A DNA stretch of 64,000 nucleotides from Caenorhabditis remanei (GCF_010183535.1 NC_071331.1:21514001-21578000), one strand, 5' to 3'; shown: positions 10,970 through 24,180, counted from the stretch's first letter. Notes: a model not told the origin generated them from the sequence alone. A program made the numbers and translations.

Positions 10970-12418
10970 TTTTCTTCCCCACTCGTAACACGTCTGAGGA
11001 GGAGGAGCTTAAAGTAAAAATTGGAAAGAAGTGAAGAATGGTTTTGTGATAAAGGAAATATTGCGTAAATGGAAAAAAAAACGTTTTGAAACGAGTGAAT
11101 ACATTTTTAGGGGTTTTGTGATAATGGAGTAGTGTGGGCTCAAAATTTTGGAATTTATATGAAATATGAAAATATGGCTCTGAATATTTTGGAAATTCTG
11201 AAACTTTCAGAATTTCCTATTTTCCTGATCCCCTCTTTACTTATACTATGGCGCAACCCTCTCCCTCCTCTCTTCTCCTCACTACACAACAATACGCAAC
11301 ACAACAAGAAACAAAAATTCTTCGAACGAAATGGAATGTGGAAAACAAGAGAGTGTGCCAGAGAGAAAGGAGACATTACTACAGAGACAGGTGTGCTTTT
11401 GCTGCTCCTGGGAGCCCAGAGATGACCTATTGGTGAGGGTGGAGGCCCGAAAAATAAGAAAAAGAAGATAGGAGTGACCATGAAATAGATGTATAGTAGA
11501 GAGGGGAACGATCAGCTGATATCCTTAGTGATAAGAAGAAAAAGAAGATAGATTCTGGATGGATGCAATTAATCAAGGTGGTCAAAAACTTTTGGTAGGC
11601 TTAAAATGTGTGAAATTACCAGCTGATTATTTTTGTAGTTTACAAAATTTTGATAGATTTAGTTCCCTAAGAGTTTTAAGCAGGATGACGCAGACAACGA
11701 GACACTCTAGCTTCTCTGCGTCTCTCTTCCAAGTGATGAGAGATATTAAAAAGGGAATAGCTACAAAAATAGAGCTCCATATCTGATCTACACAAAAATA
11801 CAAACGGTTTTCAATTTGGTAAAAGTAAACATTTAATTCAGCAGTTTAAAATTTTGTCAATTTCAGGAGAACGGCTTAAAAGATTGTAGGTAGCCAGTGA
11901 TGTAAGTCTCATAACTGTTTCAGATGTTGTCTGAAAGAAAAATTGTCAACTACGAAAATGAAGACCTTAACTTAATCTACATAAAAATATAAATCATTTT
12001 TAATTTGGTCAAAGTAGAGCTTTGTTACAGCAATTTAAAATGTGGGATTTTCCAATATTATTAAAAATATTAAAAATAGTAGTCTGTTCTGAAAGTCCCA
12101 TAACTGTTTCAGATGGTATCTGACCGGAAAGTTGTCAACTACAAAAATGGGGATCTAGATTTGATCTACACAAAAATATAAATTATTTTTATGTTGATCA
12201 AAAAATGACTCAGTGACACTTCAAAAAACAAAAAATTTCAATTTCAGAACAAAATATTTTTTCTTCGATGTTATGAGTCGGTGATGTCGCAGGAGAAGCA
12301 ATTTAGAAAAAAAAGACTTTGTTACAACAAAATTGAAAAATTTTGACTTCCAGAAATTAAAAAATATTATAGTCTGTAATTTGAGTGGCATGACTATTAA
12401 TGTCATTTTCAGTTCCAC
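10970..12418. repeat. Intergenic stretch with dispersed GTTGTCAACTAC repeats
   Basis: No gene seen. From 11560 to 12190 three or four degenerate units recur with the elements GTTGTCAACTACAAAAATG, TTGATCTACACAAAAATAT and CATAACTGTTTCAGATG. The first also occurs at 8810, 20840 and 55.4-55.6 kb, so these are decayed copies of one interspersed family. 11240-11440 is C/T-rich and then purine-rich with no supported exon. Confidence 0.55.
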
Positions 12419-12419
12419 G

Positions 12420-12607
12420 ATGGCCGAGTTGACGTATTGTAGTCCACAACTACCCCGTTTCAAGAATTTTGGAATTTTGGTCACTGTAATAATTTGGTCA
12501 GTGTAGTTTGCCACTGTAATCGATTACACTGACAAACTGCACTGACCATCTTACACTGATCAAATGACTACAGCAAGTCTTGACCTAGGATCCGTCAACT
12601 CGGCCAT
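12420..12607. mobile_element. Short foldback element with 15-bp terminal inverted repeats
   Basis: Left end ATGGCCGAGTTGACG and right end CGTCAACTCGGCCAT are exact reverse complements. The interior is also symmetric (TTGGTCAGTGTAGTTTG against CAAACTGCACTGACC). At 188 bp with no ORF this is a MITE-like non-autonomous element. Related ends occur at 57005-57030 and 57120-57145. Confidence 0.75.
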
Positions 12608-12892
12608 TGTCTTCTGTTCTTCCCATGAACTTTTTCATAATTTCCACCTAACCCTCACATCCCAATCAATCCTAGATTCTCTCTATCAACCCAGACACCC
12701 CCAACAATAAATCTAACAACCCAATACAACTGAAAAAAAACGTCTGGCATTTTTAGCACGACACATGGCAGTCTCCCCTCTAACACTATCATCAAAACAT
12801 GCCTGCAGTGCCCGGGAGGTGGATTTGTCACACACACACACCGGTCATCTAAACGACTATACTATGTGGTGGTGGTCTGGCGGCTGAGCTAA

Positions 12893-13185
12893 GGTTTGGG
12901 GAACGAGGTCTTAGGCTTAAGGCTACGGTCTCTAGGGGATTAGGCTTAAGGCTAAGGACTGTAAGGTTTTAGGCTTAGGCTTAAGGCTACGGGCTCTAAG
13001 GGATTAGGCTTCAGGAGTTAAGGCTTAGGCTTAAGATTTCAGGGCTTAGGCTTAAGATTTCAGGGCTTAGGCTTAAGATTTCAGGGCTTAGGCTTAAGAT
13101 TTCAGGGCTTAGGCTTAAGTCTAAGGCTCTTAAGGCCTGATGCTCGGTTGGGACTTAGGCTCAAGGCTTACAGATAACCTCAAGC
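12893..13185 (+). repeat. Degenerate interstitial telomere-like tract (TTAGGC)
   Basis: At least ten TTAGGC hexamers, the nematode telomere unit, lie in under 300 bp, mostly within TTAGGCTTAAGGCTA-type phrases. From about 13026 to 13117 a 21-bp unit (CTTAAGATTTCAGGGCTTAGG) is repeated four times almost perfectly. It reads as an internal telomere-like array that has partly turned into a minisatellite. Scattered GCCTAAGCC words at 22.9-23.4 kb may be a more decayed relative. Confidence 0.75.
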
Positions 13186-13189
13186 CTGA

Positions 13190-15240
13190 CTTAGGTCGTA
13201 GTGTCGATTTTCTTAACTACTTTTGAAATTTCAGATTTTAGTAATTTGATTACTGTAAGAGACTTTTTACGGTAACTTCAAAATTTTTTAAATTTTAGAT
13301 TTCCCCCCTTTTGCCTCAACTATATCATATCCTCCTCTAATCTCACTGATCAAGAAATCATGATCAGCTGTCTCACCTATCTTCATGTGCATTTCTCAAA
13401 ATATATGTATATTCTGATTTGCCCCCTCCTTCCCCTCCTTGCTCCGTGCTCATTACACCTTAGACCCCCTCCCGACGATTGCATATTCCCCCCCCCCCCT
13501 CCCTGTGTGTTATACATACGCCACGGGATCCCTCCGGGGGTCTTAACAATTTCGAACGGGAGGGAGGGAGGAGGGAAGAATATTTTAAAATATTTCGAAA
13601 CGAGAGAGAGCCCACTTTTTTCGTCGGGTCCATATGATGAGCTGCCGAAATGACCTCCCACTTGGCTCCCGTCGGGGTCCTAGGGGTTCCCGAGAGAACA
13701 CCAGCTGTACTATTTTTGAGTTATTATGAATGAATTTTTGAGATGCGTCGTTTGATAATTTCTTGGAAGACACGATTAGTCATTTTCCAAATTATTGATA
13801 GAATTAAATTTTCTGAACACTTTTTTTTTGAAAATTAGTAATTATTGTAAAATTTGAATCTTAAGTACGCACCACTGCGATATATACCGTCATAATTAAT
13901 TTTCACAATTTTGAATCTAAATTCCACAGGTTTGCTCCCAGTTTTTCTCATTTTTCTAACCGACTCGTTTTTTAGGATTGTTTTCACAAATTTGCTCAAT
14001 TATGCTTATTTAAAATTAATTATTGCCATTTTTCAACCGTTTTTTCAAAGTGTACCGTTTTTTGCCACTCGGGTACCATTTTTTTCAAAGTTTCCATAAT
14101 TTTTCAATTCACTATAGTGGTTCCATGTAACATTGATTTAATTAAAATTAAGTTTTTAGCATTTCAAGCACATTTTCAACTATTTAAGCCTAATTTTATT
14201 CGTTGTCTCTAATTTTTTTCAATTATTTGAGAGAATAGGATTCAGTAAATTCAATTTCTGATGGAACACTATATTTTCCACTTATTTTCACATTTTTAAA
14301 CCAAAGTTCCCATATTTTCAGCACTTCGAAGTCGTTTTTGCTAATTTCAAGATATGTTCTTTAAATTTTTCTCTCATACAAATTTTTATAAATATTTTCT
14401 AGTTTTTGTGGAATTGTAAAAAAATGTTTTTGACTAAACAAAGTATTTTTAGAACATCATCAGGAATGACCAAAAAATGAAAAATTGAAAAAAAAGTTAA
14501 CAATTTGTTTAAAAATAGTTTGGTTATTTTTGAATCCGAACCATTTTTTCTTTTTTTTTTGAACATTTTGAAATTCTTCATCGAAAATGTTAACATTTTT
14601 AATGATTTTCCAGCCACAATGAATCATACTCATAAATTTGACTTTTCCCGCAAAAATTCCACAAAAATTCAAAAAAATGCATTAAAATTTGTATTTTGGC
14701 GCCAAAATTTTTAGAAAAAATAACTTTTTTTAAAAACTTAAAATTAGTGAAAAGACTTAGAAGTGTTGAAAATATGGGAATTTTGATTTAAAAATGTGAA
14801 AATTGAGTGGAAACTAGTCAAAAATTTGACATTTCGCGGAAAAGAAAAAAAAAATTCGAAAAAATTTGAATTTTGGAGCCATTTTTCCGGAGCTTGATTT
14901 TCCTGCTCTTCCAGAACTTTCCATCCCCCTCCTACAATGTCTATATTTCATTTCTATATTTTTCAATCCGTTCATTTTACTTGTTATTCGGTATCGTTCC
15001 TCCTTTCCCTGTTTGCCCCCTCCCCCTTGATTTTGTATATATTATTTTCTTTTGAAAACGACGAAATACCATAGAGAGAGAGATACGACTACAACAATTG
15101 GCGGGTTCTGAAAGATTTCCGTTAAATTGGAGGGTTACTTACTACCAGAAAATGAAGAAAAATATTTACGAATAACACCTTTTTTGAAGTCAAATCGTTA
15201 GTGATGATGATGGTTTTCGGTGAAAAATAAGGATTTTTGA
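13190..15240. other. AT-rich gene-free stretch
   Basis: No exon, RNA gene or clear element seen. It contains C-runs (about 13488-13502), a CT-rich block at 13400-13510, and long T- and A-rich stretches that open many short meaningless frames. Confidence 0.5.
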
Positions 15241-15339
15241 GATTCAATGGTCTCAAATCAGAATTCCTTGAGTATAATATTGGAAACTAAGATTATATTC
15301 AGATTTCTTACAAAATTTTTGGAGTTTTTACCCTCTTTT

Positions 15340-18290
15340 AAAGCATTTTCGGGTTGGTGGCCTAGAAACCCATAATTTGGGATTTCTAGGCCATCAACGA
15401 TTTTCCAGCGTAAAAAAACAATCCAAAACCATTGAAAACTCAAAAAAAATCAAATACAAGTTAAATCCACAAAAAATGACCGTGGCCTAGAAATCCAAAA
15501 TTTCGGATTTCTAGGCCACCAACATCAAATTGCTTTAAAATATAGCAATGTGGGGCTCAAAAAGTTGAACATTTTTACCATAAATTGATTTTGATATTAG
15601 AATCTCTAAATTGGAATTTCTGAAAATTTCAGTTCTAAAAATCCCAAATTTCTTCCCTCCTGCCAGATTTTTTCCCGGATTTTGCGATTTTGTCAAAAGA
15701 TGAGTGTCATGTTTTGCTTCCTTACAAAATTTCCAAAGTTTTGAGCCCCATATTGGCATATTTTGAAGCAATTTAGTGTTGGTGGCCGAGAAATCCAAAA
15801 ATTTGGGTTTCTAGGCCACGAGCTGGAATCAGGTGGTTTTCGAGCGTTTTTGAAGATTTTTTTTCACAAAGTATTCAATTTGAATAGTGTTGAGGCTGTG
15901 TGGAAAGTAACAATTGGATGAAGTTATTTTCGAAAAAGTAATTTTTCGAAAAAATAATTTTTTTTTCTTGACATCTTGGTAAAATTATGCTGATTTTCAG
16001 ATTCCTCATAAAAGTTCCAAAGTTTTGAGTACCATATTGCCATAGCTTCGTGCAATTTGAGGTTGGTGGCCTAGAAATCCACAATTTTGGGTTTCTAGGC
16101 CACCGACCGTTTTTTGTGGGTTCAAGTTGTTTTTGATAGATTTGTGAGTTTTTAATGATTTTGTAGTGTTTTAGACGGTTTTTTTGTGTTGAAAAATCAA
16201 CTTTTTTTTTTGGAAAATTTTTCTGAAAACTATGTGATTTACAACATGATACTTCTAGGTCATGATGTGATTTTTTTCTGATTTTTGAGGTTTCGGCCAA
16301 TTTTTCGTAATTTTCATGGTTTACTATTGTCCCTCTAGCTCAAAAAAAGCGTTCTTGACCACAAACGAACCCCCTTTACGAAATATTTTTTACGATTCCC
16401 ATTTTTCCGTCGACTGGAAGAAAACGAAACATTCGTACAAAAAAGGGCATTTTTCTCAGGAAAAAAGGGGGGGGGGTGTCAAAAGTTTCCTCTCTCTTCT
16501 AGACGGTCAAAAAACAAACATAACGCTTCTCCCGCCGGCTTCTCCCCTCTTTTTTCGATATCAAAAACTGTACGATCAGCTGAAAAAAAAGAGAGAAGAA
16601 GAACTGGCAATACACATATTGTTGTGTATTTGGTGTCTCTGATAAGAGAAAAAGATAATGGTCAAAAGGTGGCTTATTAGTCGGCTAGGCACCCCCCATT
16701 TTGATACTGTTTTTGGTGGCCTAGAAACCCAAATTTTTGGGATCTTTTAGAATTTCTGATCCCTGGAAACCTAGAAAACACAAAAACCTCGTCTTCCGAA
16801 AAATGTCTAACATTTTGAGCGAGATTCTGAAGTTTAGAGACCTTAAAACAACAAAAATTATCGAAAACAATTTTCCGGCTGAAATTTTTTTGTCTGAAAA
16901 TGGTATATACCTAGGCCCATAAGATTTTTAATATTAATATTTAAGTTTTCCACAAAATTTCTAAAGTTTTGAGCCCCACTTTGCCATATTTTGGAGCAGT
17001 TTGGTGTTGGTGGCCTAGAAATCCGAAAAATTGGGTTTCTTGGCCACGGACCATTTCTTCGCGTCTTCAACCGTTTTTGGCCTATTTTCGTGATTTTCAT
17101 CGTTTTTTCAGTCTCCTGATTCTACTTTTTCTATTTTGGACACATTTTCGGATCGTGGCCTAGAAACCCAAAAATTTGTTTTCCTAGGCCATCAACACCA
17201 AAACACTCGAAATATGCCGATTTGGAGCTCGAAATTTCAGAATTTTTGCGAGGAATCCGATTTTGACATTCGTTTTTTGTGAAAATGGGAAAAACCAAAA
17301 CAAAATTTGAGTTGAATGAAAAATATTGGATTTTTTGGTACGTACAACTCTAAAACCCCAGCACTAAATCTCGATTTCTTGGCTACCAAACTCATAAAAA
17401 ACTCTATATTTGAAATCAGCGTAAAATTTCCAATATTTTGAGTCCCATATTGATGATTTTCAGAAACTTTTGATTCCGTGGCCTAGAATCCCGAATTTTT
17501 GGGTTTCTAGGCCAGCAACCTCAGATTGCTTCAAAATATGTAAAAATGGGGCTTAAAATTTTAGAAAAATTGTGAAGAATCTGAATATAATGATGAGGTT
17601 ATACATTTTTTATCTTGAAGGTTTAAAAAAATTTCAGCCGAACATTTTTTTTCAAAAATTGCTCATCTCACCTTTCTTATCAAGTTCAAATCTAAAAACT
17701 TTTGTTTTTCTTTCTTCATCTGACTCACCGTCCCCCCTCCCTTGCTCCTCTTCTTCCCCTTTTCAATTATCGTGTCTGTGTGCCTGTCGCCCCCCTTTTG
17801 ACCTCCCCGCAATTTTTCAATATTTCTTCACTTTTTTTGTTTTTTTTCTCTTTTCAAATGTTTCTCCACAGTCTCTGATTCACTATTTTGGCGACGGCTC
17901 CTCTTTTTTTTTACTTTTTCTATTTTGGACACTTTTTTTTGGATTCTGAGTTTTTTTTGAAATTTTTCTGGCTGAAAATTTTTTGTCTGAAAATGGTACA
18001 TCCCTAGGCCCATAAGATTTCTGAGAGTGATATTTAATTTTTCCACAAAACTTCCAAAATTTTGAGCCCCATATTACCATATTTTGGAGTATTTTAGCGT
18101 TGGTGGCCTAGAAATCCGAACATTTGGGTTTCTAGGCCACGCGCTATTTTTCTTCCATTTAATGGATTTTAATTGAGAACTTCGATTTTCATAATATTTA
18201 GAGCGATTTATTGACGAATTGGGGCATTTTTAGGTTGGTGGCCTAGAAATCCAAAAATTTCGGTTTCTAGGCCACGGTCATTTTTCTGCT
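15340..18290. repeat. Cluster of GGCCTAGAAA palindromes
   Basis: No gene seen. Palindrome cores occur near 15356-15395, 15482-15522, 15781-15820, 16066-16105, 16715, 17010-17048, 17156-17190, 17480-17515, 18102-18142 and 18237-18275. Outer arms (CCAAAGTTTTGAGCCCCATA or its complement) are present on many of them. A shared spacer reading CATAAGATTT...TTTTCCACAAA at 16918-16960 and 18010-18050 shows that longer segments were copied. Confidence 0.75.
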
Positions 18291-18299
18291 GATTTAGGT

Positions 18300-19733
18300 T
18301 GTTTTTGACGAATTTTTCAATTTTCTAATGATTTTAGGCACTTTTAAGGCATTATTCTATCTTTTTTTGAATGATTTTCCCCGTGTTTTAGTCATTTTTG
18401 TCAATTTCAACAAATTTCTGTTTTTTTTGCTTTTTTTCCATTTTTCCCATGTCAAAAGGTGTCAAAACAAGTAGTCGTGGTTACCGTAGTTGTGTGTGTT
18501 TTCCTTTTCTCCGTGTTTTCTGATAACAATTCCCATAATTACGGGTGGTCTCAAGGAAAAGAGGAGGTGGTGTCAAAAAAAAAACTGAAAAACAGGAAAA
18601 ATTATCAGTTATTCATTTTTTTTTCGTCGTGCCAGTGGTTGCCCCCCTCCAATCATATTCGTGGTGGTGGTGCCCGTGGGAATCTCTACTATATCATATA
18701 GTGACAAAAATATATGGAAATATTGACATTTTGTAGTCTTTTTTGTGGCGTTGTACACGTTTTGTTTGGAAAATCGAAAAAAAAATTTTCGAAAATTTTT
18801 AAATTTTGGTCATTTTTAAGACACCGTAACATTGTCCCATATTGTTCAATAGCCTTACGTTTTAACTTTTTGAAAAGCCCATAAACAGTACTTTATTTTT
18901 GTAGTTGACTACTTTTTGGGAGAATCTTTTCTATAAAAGTTATAAGACCTACAGTACACCTAACTATTTTTGCGTTCATACTACTGTTTTCAGTTTCTAC
19001 GTTTTTAAGCTACAGTATCTTCTTCAGTTTTTGTTAATTTTTTTGAAAACTTATGACCATTTTGTAGATCAAACCTTGATCTTTATTTTTCTAGTTGACA
19101 ATTTTCTTATAGCACGCTTGCCATGAGTTATAGCGCTTACAGTACACCTTACTATTCTCATTCACCGTTTTGAAGTTTGGCACAGTGCCAAAACAAAGCT
19201 CCGCCCATTGTTCCCAATTTTTTTCGATTTTTTTATTGATTTCTAAATGTGACAAATGTGAAAAGACCTACTGTAATTATTTATTTTCCAATTCCTCAAA
19301 TTTTTAAGCCCCGCCCCTCCGGAAGGATTTTAAAACTCATTTTCTGTATAAAAACGTGTTCCAGTCTCAATTTCCATGTTAAATTCGGTTTCTACTACTT
19401 TTCTAACCCCTATCCAGACAGTTTTCACTCAGTTTTCGAATTCTGTGCATTTTGTCGTCGGGGTGTTCGGTGTTTGCACACAATCGGAGCTACAGTAACC
19501 CAAAAAACTCAAAATGAAAGATAGAGACGCAGAAAAAAGGGGATACGGGTAGTTTTTGATGAGGAATTGGAATTTGAGCATAGTTTACAAAAAAAAATAC
19601 AAAAAATTCTCAGAAAAAATTATTTTTTCTGTCCCTTGATTACCCACGAAATCATCCATGCAAGTTAAGTCAGCATGTTGAAAAACTTCTTTTTTTTACT
19701 AGTTAGGCCTAAAAACTTTTTTTTGCAACATTC
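18300..19733. other. AT-rich stretch with dispersed short repeats
   Basis: No supported gene. 18885-19140 carries decayed copies of the family containing GTAGTTGACTAC and GTTATAAGACCTACAGTACACC. 19300-19330 is a short GC-richer patch (AAGCCCCGCCCCTCC). Confidence 0.45.
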
Positions 19734-20098
19734 CCTTATCACAGACTTGTCAAAAATCGGCCCGGCCCGGTCGGCCCGGATTCAAAAATGGGTACCTATT
19801 TTTACCAATCTTTTTTTGAAATTTTTCGAAAAAAAAGAGTAAAAATGCTTAAATTATCATACATATTCACATTTTGATTCAATTTTAAATGTTTACTCGA
19901 AAACTATACTTTTTTCAAAAAATTTCAAAAAATTTCCAAAATTTTCCAAAAAAACATCAAATTTTCAAAAATGTTTCAAAAACTGTTTCAAAACGGGCCG
20001 AGCGGGCCGGGCCGGGCTACGGGCCGGGCCGGGCCGAGATTTTTCCTGATTTTGGCCCGGCCCGGCCCGGCCCGGCCCGTGACAAGTCTGCCTTATCA
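19734..20098. mobile_element. hAT-like non-autonomous element, GGCCC-rich, with 8-bp target duplication
   Basis: The element spans 19742-20090. It begins CAGACTTGTCA and ends TGACAAGTCTG, an 11-bp perfect terminal inverted repeat, and is flanked on both sides by CCTTATCA (19734-19741 and 20091-20098), an 8-bp direct repeat as made by hAT transposases. Just inside the ends are GGCCCGGCCCGG repeats in inverted orientation, giving a very GC-rich hairpin in AT-rich DNA. It has no transposase ORF. Fragments with the same GGCCC blocks lie at 1-60 and 780-1030. Confidence 0.82.
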
Positions 20099-20429
20099 AG
20101 ATTCTAGAATTGTTGCCTTATGAGAAAAACTGTACTGTACGAAACCCTTTTTAGAATTTCTTCCTCTTTTTCCATGAGAAAAAAGACGGCCGGAATTGAA
20201 TAGAGAGAGGTGAGAGACCTCCTCCTATTGTCCCTCCGTTCCCCCTTCTTTTTTTCATTTCAATATTCGTTTTTCATACATTTTGAGGTGAAGAAGATGG
20301 TCGTGGTGGTGGTTTTTGTATAGTGCATACAAGGGGGAAACATTCTGAAAAAAAGTTTTTTTTCGAGGTTAGATGGTTAACAATCAAAATAGTTGGTAGG
20401 ATAGTCTTGAAAATCAGTATATGACCTAA

Positions 20430-22060
20430 AAACTCAATTTTTTGGATTTATGGGCCACGGTCTGGTTTTTGCAGATTTTGGTTTTTTTTCTTGGTTTAAC
20501 ACCACTCATTAAAGTTTCAAGTGCTAAAAAACTTGACGAAAAGTTAAAAATTTTAACTCGAAAATTTTGAAAGGTACAACTCAAATTACAAAAATGTACT
20601 CGTGGCCTAGAAACGCAAATTTTTCGAGTTTCTATTCCAACAACTCTCAAAATATAGCAAAATACATTTCAGCTCCGCCCTTTTTTGAGATAAAAGCCGT
20701 TAGAGTGCGGAAAACCAGACACTATAGCTTCTATCCGTCTCTCAGCTAGTTCGACCTGCCGTATCTCTAGACTCTGTGAGGCTACAAACTACAAAAATAT
20801 CCAAAAATGTAGAGAATTTTGTGTAAGTCATTTTTGTAGTTGACAACTTTTCTGTACGGACATTCCCTAAAGAGTTATGGACATTTTAAGGAGACAGTTA
20901 GAAAAATTGCACTGAAATTGGTACCTCTTGGGCATTTTCCCCTAAAAACGGCCAAAGTTGTTAGAATGATGGCGATTACTGTAGTTCCTAATTTTTGAAC
21001 AATTCTTTAGGTCAAAAAAAATCTTTGACCCCTCGCTGCCGGACACTGTCCAAAAATATATATTTTATCACAGTGTGATGCACCCCTTTTCCACTGTCCC
21101 CTTATTTGCTTTTTCAACAGTCCCCCCTTCCTTCCCTTCCACACACTTTGATTGTCCATCCATACAAATACAATATTTTGTATATTTGTATGTGTGCTCT
21201 CTCTTTCAGGGGGTGCCCGCTGGCCAAATCATGACCGTTTTTGCGTTGCCCGTTTTCAGTATTTGCTCTTTTCAACAGTAGTAGTACTGCTATAGTAGTA
21301 TACATACAATACTGTTAGGGCTATTTTCGGACTATTTGTTCGCTTATTTATAATTTACGGGATACTGGGAGGTATTGGGGAAAAAGTTCCGAGAAAAAAA
21401 ATTTTCTTAACAAAAAATTATTTTTTAACACTGAAAAATGAGGAAAAATAGTCCCAAACCAGAAACTTTGGTTGGAAAAAATCATGGCCTAGAAACTCAA
21501 ATTTTCGGATTTCTAGGCCATCAACCTTAAAATGTTCCAAAATTTACCCTATGACCTTTGGATTTCAAGAAATAGGAAAAATTCAAGATATTAGGCTCTC
21601 AAAATAACTTTTAAAACCCTTAAAACCCGAAAAATGCGCCAAAAACAGCCCAAGTCCGCAGAAAAATGGCCGTGGTCTAGAAAACCAAAATTTTGGATTT
21701 CTAGGCCACCAACCTCAAAATGCTCAGAAATATGTCGATATAAGGCTTAAAATTTGAGAATTTTTGTCAAAAAACTTAATTTGACAAATATTTCATAACT
21801 AGACTGCAAAAACCCTCAGGTCCGGGAAAACTCTTGAAATTGTGACCTGATGGCCTAGAAACCTCCAGAAATCTTAATTTCTAGGCCACCATGCTGAAAA
21901 TAAGTTATATAATGAATTTCCAAAACATTTCTGAAATTTTTGACCCTATATCGGGCTTTTTTGAAGCATTTCGAGTTGGTGGCCTAGAAATCCAAATTTT
22001 CGGGTTTCCACGGCCACCAAACCCAAAATTTCTACATTTCTTCGGAATAGGGGCTCAAAA
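20430..22060. repeat. Palindromic repeats and GTTGACAAC family copy
   Basis: Palindrome cores near 20600-20640, 21484-21520, 21672-21712, 21849-21890 and 21978-22020. 20835-20885 matches the TTGACAACTTTTCTGTACGG segment of the inverted repeat at 55.2-55.7 kb. 21060-21310 is non-repetitive, pyrimidine-rich and unassigned. Confidence 0.65.
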
Positions 22061-22129
22061 CTTTGGAAATATTGTAAAAAATCTAAATTTTCTGACAAAA
22101 ATCTTTCAATTCAACAAAAAAAATTAACC

Positions 22130-24180
22130 TAACACATCAGACACCCTTGTTTTTTTCCCTTTGGAAAAAACACCTTGTGTCATGTAATAAGTATCCCTGA
22201 AGGCGTGGGAAATGCCCTTCTCACTCTGTGTACTACGTGTGAATCATTTTGATTTTTTTCTTCTAGATGACATTTAGAGAGTTCAAGTTCCAAAATTCTG
22301 TCCCAAAATATTGGAAATTTATATGAGATTTTGTTAAAACACTAATTTTCAGAGTCTGTAAAAAGTCTAGACCCCTTAGACCCTTTAGTGCCTGAATCCT
22401 TCTCCATGAAAACTTCAGCACCAGAAAACGAGTTCCCCCACTCTCGAGAAGAATCTTCTCATCCCCATATTCTTCATCTCTTCTATCTCATCTAGACACA
22501 ACTAGCCTCTCTCCTCTTCCCGAGATGACCCCTTCTTTTCTGTTAGCTGCCATCCCTCCCCCCTTTCGATCGTACAACATCCCCACCTAACCGGTCTCCC
22601 CTCCTGATCCGCTCGATTAGCCTCGTTGTTCTCTCTTTTTTTGTCCGATTCTTCTTCTTCATGTGAAGCCCTCTCACCCAAACAATATTGAAACTTGTAT
22701 CCAGTTGTTGCGTCGTTGTTAGCCGCCGTCGTCTGGACACAGGGAGAGAGATTTGACGAGAAGTGGTTACTCGAAAGTTTCAAACCACTTTTTAGGCTAT
22801 ATGGTGGTGATAGTGATGACTAGGTTATGGGAGGGGGATGTGATGGAAAAATTACAGTAGGCTACAGTATATGTACGAAATTAAGAAGGTCCGAAAAATA
22901 ACGATTCGTGTTGAGCCTAAGCCTAAGGCACCTCGATTTGAATTTTTGTACCGTACCCTATATCAAGGGGCCTCGTGGGAAAATATAGAGTCTACAATCA
23001 AGACTGAGACGCTGATTAAGCAGAATTTGATATTTTTGTTTTAAAGGTACAGTACCCTGCAGTATATGACCCAAGACAACTCATTTTTGACGAAAAATTA
23101 AAGTTTTCGGAATTTTAAGCTACCGTTTCAAAACTTAAACCCATGCCTACGATAAAAGGTTAAATTCCCATTTTCCAAGAATGCAAATTCTACAGTATGA
23201 CACCTCCATTTGTGAATTTAGCCTTCCAAACTTGCACCTAATGTCTTTGTTAAGCCTGAGCCACCGACATCCCAGAATCTTGAGTAATCTTATCCTTGAA
23301 CATAAAATTTTGGGCCTAAGCCTAAATAGTTTTTGAGCGTAGCCTTAAAAATTTGGAGTACTTTTTTGTATCTTTACTCAAAATCTGGAGCCTAAGCCTC
23401 AGATAACTTGCTTTGCTCAAGTCTAAGCAGCAAATTTCTAAAGAATCCAACTTACAGTAGTCTACAGTACATCCCTCAAATTGTTTCATCGTCTTCCACA
23501 TTTTCCGCCAATTTCAAAGTTCACTCCCCCCCCCCCCCTCCCCCCCTAAGCTATTAACCTAGATTGCCTAATTTTTACTGTTCCCGATGACCGTCCCAGA
23601 AAAAAAACTAGTCCGGTGTGTCATGATTGTGCAACCGTCCTCATCCTCATCCTCATCTTCCTCTCAAATTAGGCCCTCGAGAAGAGATGTCTGAGAAGCT
23701 TCCAAAAGACGAGAACTGGTTCCTAATCGGAGGTCGACAACTTCTTGAAAGCCCCCGACGACGTCTTCTGAAGAGAGATCTTACGAAAGAAGGTGTCATC
23801 CTGCCCCCTCCCTGACTAGCTTGATCTATTGGGGGGATATCTAAGTGACCGGAACATTTGTAAGAGGTGGAAGGTAGGGGGACACTGGAATCTGGTTTTT
23901 GACGGGGGGGAGGGGGGGGGAAGGGGGGAATGGGTTGGAATGATGAGATATAGGCGGGCGCGGCTAAGGTCGTTTAGGCTATTGAATTATTTGAAATCAT
24001 AGAAGAGATTTGGAAAGTTTGATTAGGTGGAGGAAGATGAAGCTTAGTTTTTCATATCTTGATTCCTGAATTTAATGGTTTTTCAGTTGAAATTCAGAGG
24101 TTTTGACTAAAGGTTTTGCAATTTTTAACCTTGAAAACCACTATTGGTGGCAAAAATGAGATTTTTACAAAAATTTAAAA
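22130..24180. other. Gene-free stretch with CT-rich blocks and C/G homopolymers
   Basis: No exon I can support. 22430-22620 is pyrimidine-rich, GCCTAAGCC words lie at 22915-23430, and C- or G-runs occur at about 23526-23548 and 23904-23930. A short open stretch at 23687-23800 looks protein-like in composition but has no matching acceptor and donor in phase with a later exon. Confidence 0.4.

Noticed and set aside
11915..12111. Two CTGTTTCA octamers (11915-11922 and 12104-12111), the core of the Caenorhabditis 21U-RNA upstream motif
   Set aside because: Both lie in copies of the same dispersed repeat at the same position, so they are explained by repeat copying. The spacing to a suitable T start was not distinctive.
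13360..13661. Overlapping Pro- and Gly-rich frames on both strands
   Set aside because: Caused by C-runs and CT-rich low complexity. No start context or splice sites.
18459..18701. Frame beginning with a signal-peptide-like MSKQVVVVTVVVCVFLF
   Set aside because: The hydrophobic start comes from a GT-rich stretch; the remainder is Lys-rich low complexity with no similarity or splice partner.
23687..23800. Possible first exon for the receptor (MSEKLPKDENWFLIGG...)
   Set aside because: Protein-like, with an AAATTAG acceptor before it, but the only donor (GAAG|GTGTCA) is phase 1 while the exon at 37944 needs phase 0; joining them gives an immediate stop.
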